NCBI RefSeq assembly: GCF_042453785.1 | Contig: NC_091673.1 | Coordinates: forward strand, 937,501-1,001,500 | Direction: 5' to 3' | DNA from: Malus domestica | Taxonomy: Eukaryota > Streptophyta > Magnoliopsida > Rosales > Rosaceae | Length of the DNA: 64,000 nucleotides | Made by a program: the position numbers and the translations under genes | Shown: positions 23,901 through 35,497 of the stretch, piece after piece | Layout of the letters: each line of letters starts with the position of its first letter | Numbering within the stretch: position 1 is the stretch's first letter | Notes under the pieces: model-generated | Databases searched by the model: none | The model's input: only the letters and a program-made list of their open reading frames with translations | What the model was told of the DNA's origin: nothing

Positions 23901-25396
23901 TCAGGAATGATTTAACTTTACCAACCTACTTTCATGCACTTAATTTCTAGATGGGAATAATTGGAGAGAAGTTGGATATTGACTTTGTAATATCCACCGG
24001 CGATAATTTTTACGAAAATGGATTGACGGGCATCGATGATCCACAATTTGAAGACTCATTTAGCAAAATCTACACAGCACCAAGCTTGCAAAAGCAGTGG
24101 TACAGTGGTATGTATTCCCAAACCTTAATTATATATTCACTTATAAAACAATAAGGAATTTTCTTTAAATTAAAAATATTAATTCATGTTTGTCTTTGTT
24201 TAATTATTGTATTGCAGTTCTGGGTAACCATGATTATAGAGGGGATGTTGAGGCACAGTTGAGTCCTGTCCTTAGGGAATTGGATAGCAAATGGCTTTGC
24301 TTGAGATCCTTCATAGTTGATGCCGGTAAGGCTAAGGCCATACTACATAACTATTATCAATAATTAATTATAATCTAAACAGGAGATTTAGTTTTTTAAT
24401 AAGGATTTTTTTTTTTTTTGTTATTTATCTCAAAGTTATTTGCCTATTTTGGCAGAAATTGTGGAAATCTTCTTTGTGGATACAACTCCCTTTGTTGATA
24501 AATACTTCACTGATCCGGAGGGCTCTGTCTATGACTGGAGTGGCATATTACCCCGAAATTATTACCTATCAAATCTTCTCAAGGTAATTTGTTTTCTCGT
24601 CAAACATAATTAAGACTTACGACTAAATAAATTAACTTTAAAATATCTCCAAACAATTTTTAGAAACCCAAAAAATTAGCTCTATGCCTGCAGTTGTCTC
24701 TATACATTAGAGATGATATCTGTAATTAATAATTTGAATTTTTTCTCTGTGAAAGGATGTGGATTCAGCATTAAAAGATTCTACTGCAAAGTGGAAGATT
24801 GTGGTTGGTCACCACACGATTAGAACCGCTGGATATCATGGTGAAACGAAGGAGCTTGTAACACAGCTTCTCCCAATTCTTCTGGTACTTTACTCATGCT
24901 AAAACTAGAAAGGAAAACCAAAACGGTCGCCTTTTTCCCTTGTTTGTCTTTTTGCTCAAATGTCTATAAATTTTCAGGAAAACAATGTCGATCTTTACGC
25001 CAATGGCCACGACCATTGCTTAGAACACATAAGCAGTCCCAACAGGTACTAGCATTTTGTAACTCTTTAATACACATAAATTTAACAAATGAATCGATTT
25101 TATGTGTCTAAATAAAATTATTGTTCTATTAGTATATAACTACTTTTGTACATGGGATCTAATCTGAAGCATTTCTGTGCAGCCCACTTCAATTTCTAAC
25201 AAGTGGTGGTGGTTCAAAGGCATGGAGGGGTGTAGTTAACCCGTACAGCCCAAGCGAAATGAAGTTGTACTACGATGGGCAGGGTTTCATGTCAGTGCAA
25301 ATCAATCAAACCGAATTGGATATTGCATTCTATGATGTTTTTGGCAATGTCTTGCACAAATGGGGGACATCAAAGCCGCACTACTCTTTCATGTAG
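20996..25396 (+). CDS. Purple acid phosphatase 1 of tandem pair (PAP3/PAP17-like)
   Basis: Spliced gene, 337 aa. Exons: 20996-21205, 23951-24107, 24218-24325, 24456-24583, 24756-24884, 24978-25045, 25183-25396; all GT-AG and in phase. It encodes a secreted low-molecular-weight purple acid phosphatase, a dinuclear-metal phosphomonoesterase. All five metal-ligand blocks are present: [27 protein letters not shown] and GHDHCLEH. An N-terminal hydrophobic signal peptide precedes AAELPRF. Met codons at 20996, 21005 and 21014 are alternative starts; the later ones leave a better signal peptide. Intron 1 (2.7 kb) is swollen by at least three inverted-repeat elements. The close tandem neighbour at 26614-28999 shares most intron positions. 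Small PAPs of this group are often phosphate-starvation or senescence responsive, but no regulatory site here proves that. Confidence 0.93.
21594..21791. mobile_element. Hairpin MITE in PAP intron 1
   Basis: A nearly perfect foldback of about 198 bp. The central arms ATGAAATTATGTGGTTGAGA and TCTCAACCACATAATTTCAT are exact reverse complements separated by a loop of about 20 nt. Outer arms (CTTTAAGGGAAGGGATC against GGATCATTTTCCTTAAAG) also pair. Transcribed as part of the phosphatase pre-mRNA, it would form a long stem. Confidence 0.8.
22717..23217. mobile_element. MITE-like element in PAP intron 1
   Basis: About 500 bp bounded by CTGGTTTGGTATTAATG and AACAATACCAAATCAGCC, which are imperfect inverted repeats. 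The interior includes repeated TGTTGGATTATGATT/AACGTTGGATTATG units (22850-22930) and AGTTTACTAA motifs. Target duplication not resolved. Confidence 0.6.
23739..23885. mobile_element. Mutator-type MITE, copy 2, in PAP intron 1
   Basis: 147 bp with inverted termini GGATGTGATATCCACATAC and GTGTGTGGATAGCATACCCC. Perfect 9-bp duplication AAAAAGAAG at 23730-23738 and 23886-23894, the length diagnostic of Mutator-like transposition. Same family as 9293-9440. It ends only 65 bp before exon 2 of the phosphatase gene. Confidence 0.85.
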
Positions 25397-26613
25397 AGAG
25401 GTGGACATGCAGAAGTATATGCAATCTGTTTAAGGTTCTTAGTCTGCTATATATATATATTGTAAAGCAAGTAACAAGAGGCAATATTTTATAAGTGCCT
25501 ATGTGATTAATGGAAATTATTTTGCTTAATCTTGCTAGCTGATCTGCTTAAACATAATTAAACTATTAATAGGAAGAAAACTGATCGCTTGTTCCTTTTC
25601 GGAAAGTAGCCCATCATTTTGAAGGACGAAGTAAATTCCGGCCTAGTCCATGAAAACCTAGCAGATGTTTGAATTATGGGATATGGGAATGCGATTCAAA
25701 CTTGGGGGAAAAGTTCACTCTCCTTTAATTTGTAATTTATCTTCCTTTTCTTTTTCATATCTTTTTTTTTGTTTTGTATTATAACAAGTTAAGTTTATGT
25801 CTTCTTGGACTAGACATACTATTTTTTTTCGATGTCAATAAAATTCCCTACTTACCGTCGAATTTTCTAAAAATAAAAACAATTCGAACATAAATGAAAA
25901 TATGAGTAATTGAAGCGAATGGTTGAAAACTAATAAAAGGAAGATTTGATGTTAATGATGGTGTACCAAAGTGTATACGGACGTTAAGTATAAGCTGTTC
26001 ATTTATAGGGTTTTTGATAAACTTTTTTCTTTGTGGAAGATTAGGTGAGTTAGAATGACGTGGAGAGAGATTGAGACAAGGGGGGTTCGAAAAGAGAGTT
26101 AAGAATATTGCATTTATCATTTTATGGAAATGATAAATGCACATATTTTTTTGTATAGGCATTTTTTTAACAGCTATCTCTCTACCAAAGTCCGAGCTTT
26201 GAGATTATAAAAAACAAAGAAAAATGTTATGAATATTGCATTTCGTACTACATTGACATATTATCTAATGTGACAAGTGATGCACACATATTACGTCAAT
26301 TAATCAATTGATCTCATTGTATGTTGGTTTCACACATTATTGGTACCTTAGTATAAATATTTGGTTTCACGAGTACCACTCAAAAAGAAATTATAAGATA
26401 AATTCTACAAGATCTGATGCGATTTTTCTAGAAAAATTAAATAAAAAGGAATAAATGAGGGTTCTTTTAGAAAAGCTGATACTATTGGGAACTTCAGGTC
26501 GTATATATATAGCTCTTCATCAAAGCCACTTGACTCAATTCTCTCAGAGTTTTCTGCGGAAAACTCAAACTCTCGTGGCTTCTTTGTCTAATACTTCTAA
26601 TAATCATAAAGCC
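25397..26613. other. Spacer between tandem PAP genes
   Basis: 3' flank of the first phosphatase and promoter of the second. A perfect 13-bp-stem hairpin lies at about 26112-26142 (GCATTTATCATTT, short loop, AAATGATAAATGC). An AT-rich TATATATATAGCTC stretch near 26503-26516, about 100 bp before the chosen start of the second gene, is a plausible TATA region. No gene seen. Confidence 0.5.
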
Positions 26614-28999
26614 ATGATTTCCTCCTTTCACTTCAAGGGATGCCTCCTGTCACTTTGTTTGGTTGCTTGCGCAGCTGAGCTTCAACGTTTTAAGCAGGCA
26701 CCAAAACCAGATGGCTCTCTCAGCTTCCTGGTTGTCGGAGATTGGGGAAGACGGGGACAATACAACCAATCTCAAGTTGCTCTCCAGGTACGTTCTACAT
26801 ATGTATCATTTCATTTAAAATTTTCATTGTTATCATCTCTGTGTATTTTACATTTAAATGTTTGCATGCTTTTGCATGCTTTTGCATGTATATGATGTCG
26901 TTAATTTCATTGATTTAAGCTGATTCACTTACCTCATTTACATGCCTAATTATATTACTACGTTTCTTTCAAAAAATTTCACCATCTTTTGACAAAATTA
27001 AGCGATACTAAAATTTCATGAATTAAACTGAAAATTTACGCAAATAAAGGAAGAATATAAACGGTATTTGGGCCTTACCGACACTTAAAATATATATTGT
27101 GGATGAAAATAAATGAAAAGGTACCACAAATTGGTGTGCAGTCAAGTTCTTTGAATTTGAAGGTACAATTCCAGGCATATACCATATCAGTATCACTCTT
27201 TACATAAGCCTTGTTTGGGAGGGTATATTTCCAAGCATATCCTCTAGTACAAGCTAAGGCCAGAATTTGATACTCCATGCATATTCCAAAGGAGAAGGAT
27301 TGTCTGCCATCCACTTCCGGTGCCCTTCTTGTGCCCTCCTGATTTGTGTGGTCACGATTAAGCCACGTCAATATTTTATATTGTTTTTTTATAGATATAA
27401 TAAGACAAAAATAAATAGTAATTAAAATGTTGACGTGACTTAACCGTAACCACACAAACAGAAAGGCACATGAAAGGTACCGGAAGTGGAAGCAGACAAT
27501 CCTTGTCCTATTCCAAAAGGGTCGTTTTCTGTCTCCAGTCTAGCAGTTTTCTTTCAATTTGGCAACCATCCCATCACTCACAGTATCCTTACTTATTTGG
27601 TACGTACCTGTGACTTTCAGCTCAAGAAAGATCTTGACTGGTTGTTTTGACTATTAGAGATGTTCATTCGGCAATGCATGTGGTTTAACTTAAGCAGATT
27701 TTATTAACTTTAATCCCTAATTAATTATTACTGACTTTATGTCGAAATTACTTGCGGATTGTAGATGGGGTTAATTGGAGAGAAATCAAACATAGACTTT
27801 GTCATCTCCACTGGTGATAATTTCTACGAAGATGGTTTGACAGGCGTCGACGATCCAGCATTTAACGAATCGTTTTCCAATATTTATACTGCTCCCAGCT
27901 TAAAGAAGCAATGGTACAATGGTAAATTACTTACTTACTCAGTTAATTATACCACACGTAATAATTCTAAGCAATTATGTATCCTTAATGGTATATTAAG
28001 TGGTTAATTTGTTTCATGCAGTGTTGGGCAACCATGACTATCGGGGTGATGTTGAAGCACAATTGAGTCCCGTTCTCAGGGCAATTGACAGTAGATGGTT
28101 TTGCTTAAGATCATTCATTTTAGATGCAGGTAGTATTTATTCGCACTCATTAATTAGTCACTAATAAGCCTTTTACCGATTTTATTATGTGCAACTAATA
28201 TGTTTTGCTATTTGTCGGTACTCCAGAAATCGTAGATTTTTTCTTTGTGGACACAACCCCATTTGTGGATGATTACTTTACAAATCCAAAGGAGCATACT
28301 TATGATTGGAGAGGTGTGACTCCTCGGGCGGAATACCTTTCAAATCTCTTGAAGGATGTGGATTCAGCACTAAAAAATTCCACAGCAAAATGGAAAATTG
28401 TGGTCGGTCACCATACTATTAAAAGCGCAGGACATCATGGTGTCACCGAAGAACTTGTAAACCAACTTCTCCCAATCCTTAAGGTAACCTAGATGTTCCT
28501 AAACAATGCATTGACCCTTACTCTTGAGGTCTTACGTTTGACTTCTTCTTTTTAATATCGCTTGTTTGATTCTAACTTTTTATTTTCACTCCCACTTTTC
28601 TCCAGTCAAATAATATCGATTTTTACGTAAATGGACATGACCATTGCTTGGAGCACATAAGTGATTCTGATAGGTAAATTTGTACACACAAAAACTTGAT
28701 ATTAACCTGGTATTACATACGTAAGCACAAATTAATTTGGTTTAACTGGTTGTTAATTATGCAGTCAAATTCAGTTCTTTACAAGTGGAGGTGGGTCCAA
28801 GGCATGGAGAGGTGATATAAAGTCGTGGAGTCCAGAGGAGTTGAAGTTGTATTACGACGGACAAGGTTTCATGTCGTTTCACATGTCCAAGGCCAGTGCT
28901 GATGTTGCATACTATGATGTCTCTGGCAATGTCTTACACAAATGGAGCCTTTCCAAAGAGATCGACTCAGCCACTCACAGAACATTCACCTACTCTTAA
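26614..28999 (+). CDS. Purple acid phosphatase 2 of tandem pair (PAP3/PAP17-like)
   Basis: Spliced gene, 332 aa. Exons: 26614-26787, 27765-27921, 28022-28129, 28227-28483, 28606-28673, 28765-28999; all GT-AG and in phase. Same enzyme family as its upstream neighbour and clearly a tandem duplicate: metal-ligand blocks [27 protein letters not shown] and GHDHCLEH are all intact. Start chosen at 26614 because it begins a signal peptide ([16 protein letters not shown] then AAELQRF); the frame is open further upstream to 26455 but that part lacks signal-peptide character. The 257-nt exon 4 equals the sum of exons 4 and 5 (128+129) of the first copy, so one intron is absent with no change of length. 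The C-terminus is about 7 residues longer ([10 protein letters not shown]) than that of the neighbour. Intron 1 carries a Mutator-type MITE. Confidence 0.93.
27291..27508. mobile_element. Mutator-type MITE with long TIRs in PAP2 intron 1
   Basis: 218 bp consisting largely of two arms of about 85 bp that are imperfect inverted repeats (AAGGATTGTCTGC at left, GCAGACAATCCTT at right; CCACTTCCGG against CCGGAAGTGG; CACGTCAA against TTGACGTG). Perfect 9-bp duplication TATTCCAAA at 27282-27290 and 27509-27517. A different family from the 23739 element. Confidence 0.85.
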
Positions 29000-29534
29000 A
29001 ATAGTAACTCTGCCAGTTTAGTTATTGGAAAATAAAACTTACTCGTGTATAAGGCATCGTGAACATATCTGTTACACAAAAATTTCAATAATTGCAGTAT
29101 AAATTCTTTAGTGATCTAGCTTAATCTAGTCTAAATTACGGTGTGGAGAATTCAAATGTTGGGGCAAAGAGGGAGGCACACTGCCTTGGCCAACTTGGCT
29201 ACGCCTTATACCAAAAGAAAATGACAGTCAGCATTGGTATGAATACCCGAAGTGCATGCAGTATGTTGATGAAACTCGTGGTCAAACAACTCATCTCCCC
29301 TTGCTAATCGCGGTGGCTCCATCGTTAACTCGGCAATGTTGTAACAGTGTGACGGAAAAGTAGCTCATATCCAAGAACATGCAGTCTTGCCTGGCATATA
29401 TCAAAACCCAACTGGTGATCAGAGGAAGTTTGGTCGGGTGAAAACCAGTACATATTACTAGATGCTGGCAAAGGTAGTCATAATTTATGAACATGATCAT
29501 GCAGCAGACTCTGTGAGAGAAAGATATACGTTAA
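29000..29534. other. 3' flank of second PAP gene, no gene seen
   Basis: About 535 bp of unrecognised sequence between the phosphatase stop and the oxygenase relic. A 69-codon frame on the minus strand (29291-29500) has no recognisable domain. Confidence 0.45.
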
Positions 29535-29866
29535 TTATCCTCGTCATAACTAGCATCACGACTGAACCATAATGCCAGCGTGAGTCTTTCGCCATCAGTT
29601 ATCTGCCAAATGATATCAGACAGCAAATCAGACCCACCAAGGAAAAAAGGATGTTGTGGCTGTCAGCTGTGTATATCACAACATCCTGACAAATATGTTC
29701 TCATTAATTTTGGTGGCGATGAGGTGCGCGACAGTGGTCGAGAAAACATTGGGTCTGTAGCCAGCCCAAATGGGTGAGCTAGCTCCTTGCATTCTTGGAG
29801 GGAAAGGAATTCGTGGAGGATGAGGCGGCGGCGACTGCCTTCTTCTGCTGCTTCTGGCTCACTCAT
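29535..29866 (-). pseudogene. 2-oxoglutarate/Fe(II) oxygenase (P4H-like) pseudogene
   Basis: Minus-strand remnant. Start at 29866 gives MSEPEAAEEGSRRRLILHEF and LSLQECKEL, the N-terminus of a plant 2OG-Fe(II) dioxygenase family protein. After CKEL the frame is wrong; in a neighbouring frame the expected GYRPNVFSTTVAHLIATK appears (29715-29790). Next comes VVIYTADSHNI in another frame, then DGERLTLALWFSRDASYDED (29535-29600), which belongs near the C-terminal half of the domain. The central region with the HxD and second His ligands is missing. Frame changes and internal deletion mark it as a pseudogene. The assignment comes from recalled family motifs rather than a search. Confidence 0.72.
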
Positions 29867-30787
29867 TTTCGGCTCTCCGGTGCTGGGTGTAAAACAGTCG
29901 ACGCAACAAATTGACTCAGACGAACAAGTGATTGGGAAATAGTTTTTAACTGCCACCTAACTTTTACCCTTGTTACAATTTACCACTCGAATCCTACTGA
30001 ACCAGTTTATATTAGTTTAGATTTTCCCTCCGATTAAAAATAATAATTAAGAAAAGAATTACCTGAAAAGACTAATATACTCTTGAAACCGATTAGATGT
30101 ATTACAGGTGCGTCATCTTCTGCGAAAATTAACTGAATAATTAAACGTAGGGTTTCGGGTTCCCGAAACGCATGGGTTAAAGAGGAAGCCAGTTGCAACC
30201 AGAGTCAGAAGTTTAAGCGGCTACAATGTTTGTAGCAGTAATTTCTGTAAACAAACTACCTCTGATGCCAAACTGACACACCCGGACCCGATTAGCCTTC
30301 CAGCTAAGGGTTGGAATGTGTTGGCCGACACTAAATTGACAATAAAACACCACCGCAAAGGTGACGAAATACTATCAACTTAATGACAAAGGCACAAGGA
30401 AATTGTGATGTGAATTATTTCGAACCGCTGCATTGCATGACATGACCGGATATGTGGAGCAATGACATCAGATGGAGAAAGAAGCATCAAAATTTGAGGA
30501 AAGATATTAGAGAAGAAGAGCAAAAGATGGATTCATAATGTGCTTTGCTTTGCACAGACTAATGTAAGAGTTGATGGAATAAGATTAACCAAAAAACAAA
30601 AAGAGGACAAGGGATCTCAATCCATCCTCCCAAAGAGAATCGATAACTTCTTCCGCCTGTTCCTCTTGCTACTATGACTTTAGATCTTCACTCTCGCCGC
30701 TCTTTACATTTGTTTCCAACTCTCATTGCAGTTTGCAGCCTCTACTCTGTTTCTCCTTAAGAACCTCTCTCTCTCCCCTACCCCCTC
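29867..30787. other. Spacer and probable 3' UTR of ALKBH10B-like gene
   Basis: No gene seen. The right part is likely the 3' UTR of the minus-strand demethylase gene. A stretch at about 30270-30360 (TGACACACCCGGACCCG onward) resembles the end of a plant LTR and may be a relic; this is weak. Confidence 0.4.
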
Positions 30788-33700
30788 CTAAACTGCTCCG
30801 GCTTGATCGCTTGTTGTCATGCTGTCGGAGTGCTGATCTTCTTCTTCCTTAACGGCTGCTCTTCCACTGCCAGTTCCATCCAGACTTCCATTGCACTCAT
30901 GGCTCTGAGCTTTCCCATCCGATTTTCCTTTTGGAGGAGTTGTGCTATGGTTGGATTTTGCAGACCCGCTCTCTCTCTCTGTCTGGGGAGGAATCTCAAC
31001 AGAAGGGCTCATTTGAGTTGCAGTAGTAGGCAGCTGTTGAGGAGCTGATGAGTTACCCGAACCTGGGGGAGGGAGGAAAACACCAGTGCCAGGAGGAGGG
31101 ATGCGAGGTGGAGGATGCCTGGGAGCTGCTGCCCATCCAGCCGAAACAGGTGGGATGGAAACTGCTCCGGCAAAAGGTATTGCTGGTGGTCCTACCGGAG
31201 GTGGCACAAACAATGGCTGGATGCCATTTGGAGGTGGAAGTTGGGACCGAATTGGTGGGGCTGGCAACACACCAGTTGTCGGAACTGCTGCATAGTGCTT
31301 GGGACCAGCAGGATGCCGAATGTGGCTTGGAGACCTACCTGATGGTTGACCCCAGTAGGATGACTGAGCTGGAGTAGGTGCAGGAAAACGTTGACCATCG
31401 CTCATCGTATTTTTCTTTGGTTGAGACTTTGTGAAAGTAACAAGTACGCGTTGCTTCCGTATAGAAGGTATTGCATGTTTAGCAAAGTCTGTGGATTTCC
31501 CTTGCAGCAAAAGGAGGGATCTGCAGTGTGATGATCAAAGACCTTATGTCAGGAATCTCAAACGAAAGTAAGCAGGCTTTAAGTGAAACGATGACCTGAT
31601 TTCAAGTGCAGGTAAAGAGAAAGGATAAGATAATTTCATATGGATGTGAGAAAACTACGTCATGATCCTGAATTATGCAACTCATATTCTTCCGGCATGC
31701 AAAAGCAACAAGAAAAATTGTGTTCTATTAGTATAAATAATGTAATGATCTCTAATGGATGTGATACAGCCAACTTCTGGAAAAGCTTCAACTGTTACTA
31801 GGCCCTCAGAACTCAATATATCACTGCTAAGTAACCTTAACTTGATTCCAATACGTTTAAAACAATACTTCTCAGCCTACCATACTTTATTTAGAAATAC
31901 GACAATAGAGTACATGACAGAGAAGCAGCAGCAAACCAAATAAAAGTCACACTGAAGAAGATAAATATTATCAAATGAGAGCAGTCAGAAAGGCTACCCA
32001 GGTGTAAGAGAGAGCTTGAGTGGGCCTCTATAATCCCCAGGATGGTCTGATACTAGTACTCTCCCAAAAGTCATGTCACATTCTGTCAGGAACAAGACGC
32101 AAATAGGCCTTCCAAACCAAGGTGGCCACGTGTGAGGGTGTGAATGATCTCCCTACAAATAATCGTCACCAAATTTCATAAAATTATGATTCTTAGAAAA
32201 TTGTACAATTATAGAAACCTAGAACAAGAAAAAAAAAACAGTAAACCAATATCAACCTCATTATAGAAATCAATGATACAAGAGTCTGGCTTCACAGTAG
32301 TAACTTGCATCCCAGCTATGCGATCAATAACATCCTGCAGCAAGGAAGGGATAGCTTCTATTCTCCGATCTACAGATATAGGAAATCAACAAATGGCATT
32401 TGAATAAAATGTGAGTAGTCATTTCCTTATATTGGCAAAAAAATAATAAAACAAAATTCCAAAATTTCTATCAAAAGACCATTGTGAATTCCAACATGCC
32501 TTTGGAGGTTCCTGACGAAATTTCATCTTCAGATGGAGTATCAATAACAGGTAGGCCCAATTGAATCATTTCTCTTCCATGTCCCCTCATGGGCCTCTTT
32601 GAGACCACATATGTCTGACCTGCTTTGCATAACCAAAGAGATTATATATTATTGTCTGATAGAACATCACACTTTACCGCAAAACACTTTGAACTCAATG
32701 CTTCAGAGAAAAACCCAACTTACTTTGTAACACCAAAGGAATTTCACAACTACAATCAGTTAGAGCATGACAAGTGGATAGATAAGGGCGTTTTCTCCAA
32801 TTGTGCTCTTAAAGTGTTTTTCTTTAAAACTTAAAGTTGTCTGGGTGTTCTTTCTAGTTTACTTAAAATAATACTCTACTAAGAGTTAATGAACACAAAA
32901 TTTACCAAAATTTGATTAGTAATTAACACAAAAGTATTTCCCTGGCATGGTATCCACACAGATAACATAGACCATAGCGTACAAACAGTAATACCAAACA
33001 CAAGTGATAATGGCATCGCTAACACTTACTTGTACTAGCATTGTGAAAACTTTCCTCAACAGGTTTCAGGGGTAAAACAACCAATAATCTTGCAGGTTAG
33101 GATAGCAAGGATCTAAGGAAAATATAAGAACAATGATCATAATAAAGGAATAAGTATTAAACTATGTGAGCTACTTCCATGAAAAATATAATGTAGACAT
33201 TAATCCCCATATCCACCAGATAAAACTTGGATAACAAAACAACAATCAAAATGGTAAAACTAAGCCACCCAAACCCTCCCACTTAAAAAAAAAAGGGAAC
33301 AAAAAATGTTTACAAGGGAAAGAGAAATACTCAACGAAGAATTAAAAAACAATATAAGTTCAGGCAATTATTTATTCAATCGCTTATTGAACCCTTTGCT
33401 TTGAGCTAAACAGTGACACAATTTTTTTTAAAGATCACTTCTTAAAGCACAGTGTTCAAAAACAAAGGTTTTAGGTAGTTTGAAAATATAATACAAAAAC
33501 CACTAGAGACTAGTTTAATTGGAAGCTACATGACAAGGATGTTGACCAAAACTAACATGGGACAAATAGATTAAATATTTTGAATTTATATTAACAGCAT
33601 AATAAAAAGGGCAAGAATATATGTGGCAGATTAAATACGCTTAGCACATGGGTAAGGATGATGGTGATGATTTGATCAGCTCAAACAGTGTTTAAATATC

Positions 33701-35497
33701 AAATTTCATGACAACCACATGGCGGATTTATGTTTAGTACTGGAATCAACCACAAGTTTTTCATATCTTCTGCTTATTTCTAAACACAAAGGATTATTAA
33801 ACTCGCCTTGAAATTGTCCTCTTTTCCCTGCAACCCTTAAATCATTAGCCAAAGAAACAAGTTTGGAGACTTCTGTGTCACCAAGCAATCCTTCATACAA
33901 TTTCAGTCCATCGACCACGTTAACCTGAAAAATAAACGTTAGAAAATCCATAACATACTTCAAGTTAAAAAGACAGTATCAAATGAGGTAACTACCGTCT
34001 TTCCATCTAATAACTCGTTGCCAACAAAAGTTTTAGGAACAATGGAGAGGTTCTGCTTCGCATTCTGAATTTGGATAGAATGTGATTCATTCTCTGGAAA
34101 AGATCAAAGAATCCCAAGTTTAAACACAATAGTAGAAGAAATAGAATCAAATACAACCACATTTTGAATCCATGTCATGATAGACAGAGTTGATGTACGT
34201 AACACACACCCCCCACAAACATGCAAAGACTAAAATCCCCAAAGTAATGAAAGAAAGATAAACTACAAATTGTGTTACCTTTGGAGCTTGAGGTGCATCC
34301 ATCTCCTACCGCAACTTCAGGTTCTGAATTGCCATATATGGTCAGTTGTGAATTCTCCGAACTCCTTAATCTACTATCTTCTTGAGGTTCTGTAAGAGCA
34401 TTTGTAACAGCAATCATAACTAAGTATTACAATAGGTATTACTTCCAAGCATCTTTCTTAGTTTTAACAACTGAAAATTATCCGAATCTGTATAGTGCAG
34501 ATAGTACACAGGCATATTAAAATGACTTCTGCATGAGTATGCAATGCATATAGTTCAGAGACGGGCTACTACTTTTTTACAACTTTTCATACAGCACATT
34601 TACGCTTTAGTGATTTCCTAGTTTTCAGGTCACCTGGTGAAACACATTCCTTTTCAGGTCACAATCTATGAATTTCAAAATTACTAAAAGATAATTTCTT
34701 AACCTTTTGTGAACACCAACTTAAAAAAAATCCCTAACATATTCAAGACATGCTTGATTCTCTTCAAAAGATTGGACCTTTTCATTCAGCTTTAAAGTTT
34801 GGATTTGATTACCATCAAACCAGTATTTATTATATTTGTTCAAATGAGCATGAAATCACCAATCTTAATCCCAAAAGTTACCTGTTTTCTCTCCAGCAGC
34901 TGCTAAACCGTTACCATCCAACTTCCCAACCTCTCCACCGGGCTTGAGTTCCTCAGCTACCTCGCTTCCCCGCTCAACTTTCTCCGAAGCAACAAGCCCC
35001 GAAGAATTCCCATCATAACTATGAACCTCTGTACTAAAATTATGTCCTTCCTTGAAATGCTCAGCCCTATGTTGGCCCTTGTTAAACCCGGAACCGGATC
35101 TCTTATACTCCTTGGCCCCCACTTTTACATGATCATATTGCCTCTGCTGCCTCCTCCAGGCAACATGTTGCAGTGCATATATCACCTCCGCAACCGAAAA
35201 GTACTGCTGCATATGAAGCACAGGATTCCAATTGCACCTCCTCTGCTGAATACAGCTGATAACGCCGTCGTACTCGCCTGGCTCACCAACTACACGTAAA
35301 TGGTGGCAAAGGGAGTCTATAATCGCATTAGCTGCCGCGAATTCTCCGCGCAACCATGAGATGAACCCATCACGCTCATCCGGGAACCACTGACGGGGGA
35401 GCTGGGGGATCTCGCCGCCTCCAACGGCCGCGGCGCCACCACCACTAGGAAACTGCATTTTGTCCGATAAAACCACATTCCCCGACGGCATTGTCAT
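30788..35497 (-). CDS. ALKBH10B: ALKBH10B-like RNA N6-methyladenosine demethylase
   Basis: Spliced gene, 687 aa. Exons in transcript order: 34882-35497, 34279-34389, 33996-34093, 33807-33924, 32500-32619, 32257-32369, 31998-32152, 30788-31520; phases all agree. The family is the plant AlkB-homologue clade (ALKBH9/10) that oxidatively removes m6A from mRNA; Arabidopsis ALKBH10B affects flowering. The N-terminus [14 protein letters not shown] is followed by a Gly/Ala-rich stretch and a conserved helical region ([20 protein letters not shown]). The 2OG-Fe(II) oxygenase core runs from [14 protein letters not shown] through [11 protein letters not shown] to [14 protein letters not shown] and [15 protein letters not shown]. 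The C-terminus is Pro-rich, ending in an acidic/Ser tail. Introns 4 and 5 have GC donors (CAAG/GCGAGT and AAAG/GCATGT); no GT alternative keeps phase. An in-frame upstream Met at 35572 exists but the conserved start is at 35497. Confidence 0.92.

Noticed and set aside
26455..26613. Upstream in-frame extension of PAP2 to 26455
   Set aside because: Would bury the signal peptide behind 53 residues. The TATA-like sequence near 26503 suggests this stretch is promoter/leader.
30270..30360. Possible LTR end (TGACACACCCGGACCCG)
   Set aside because: No partner end or target duplication found; kept only as a remark in the spacer entry.
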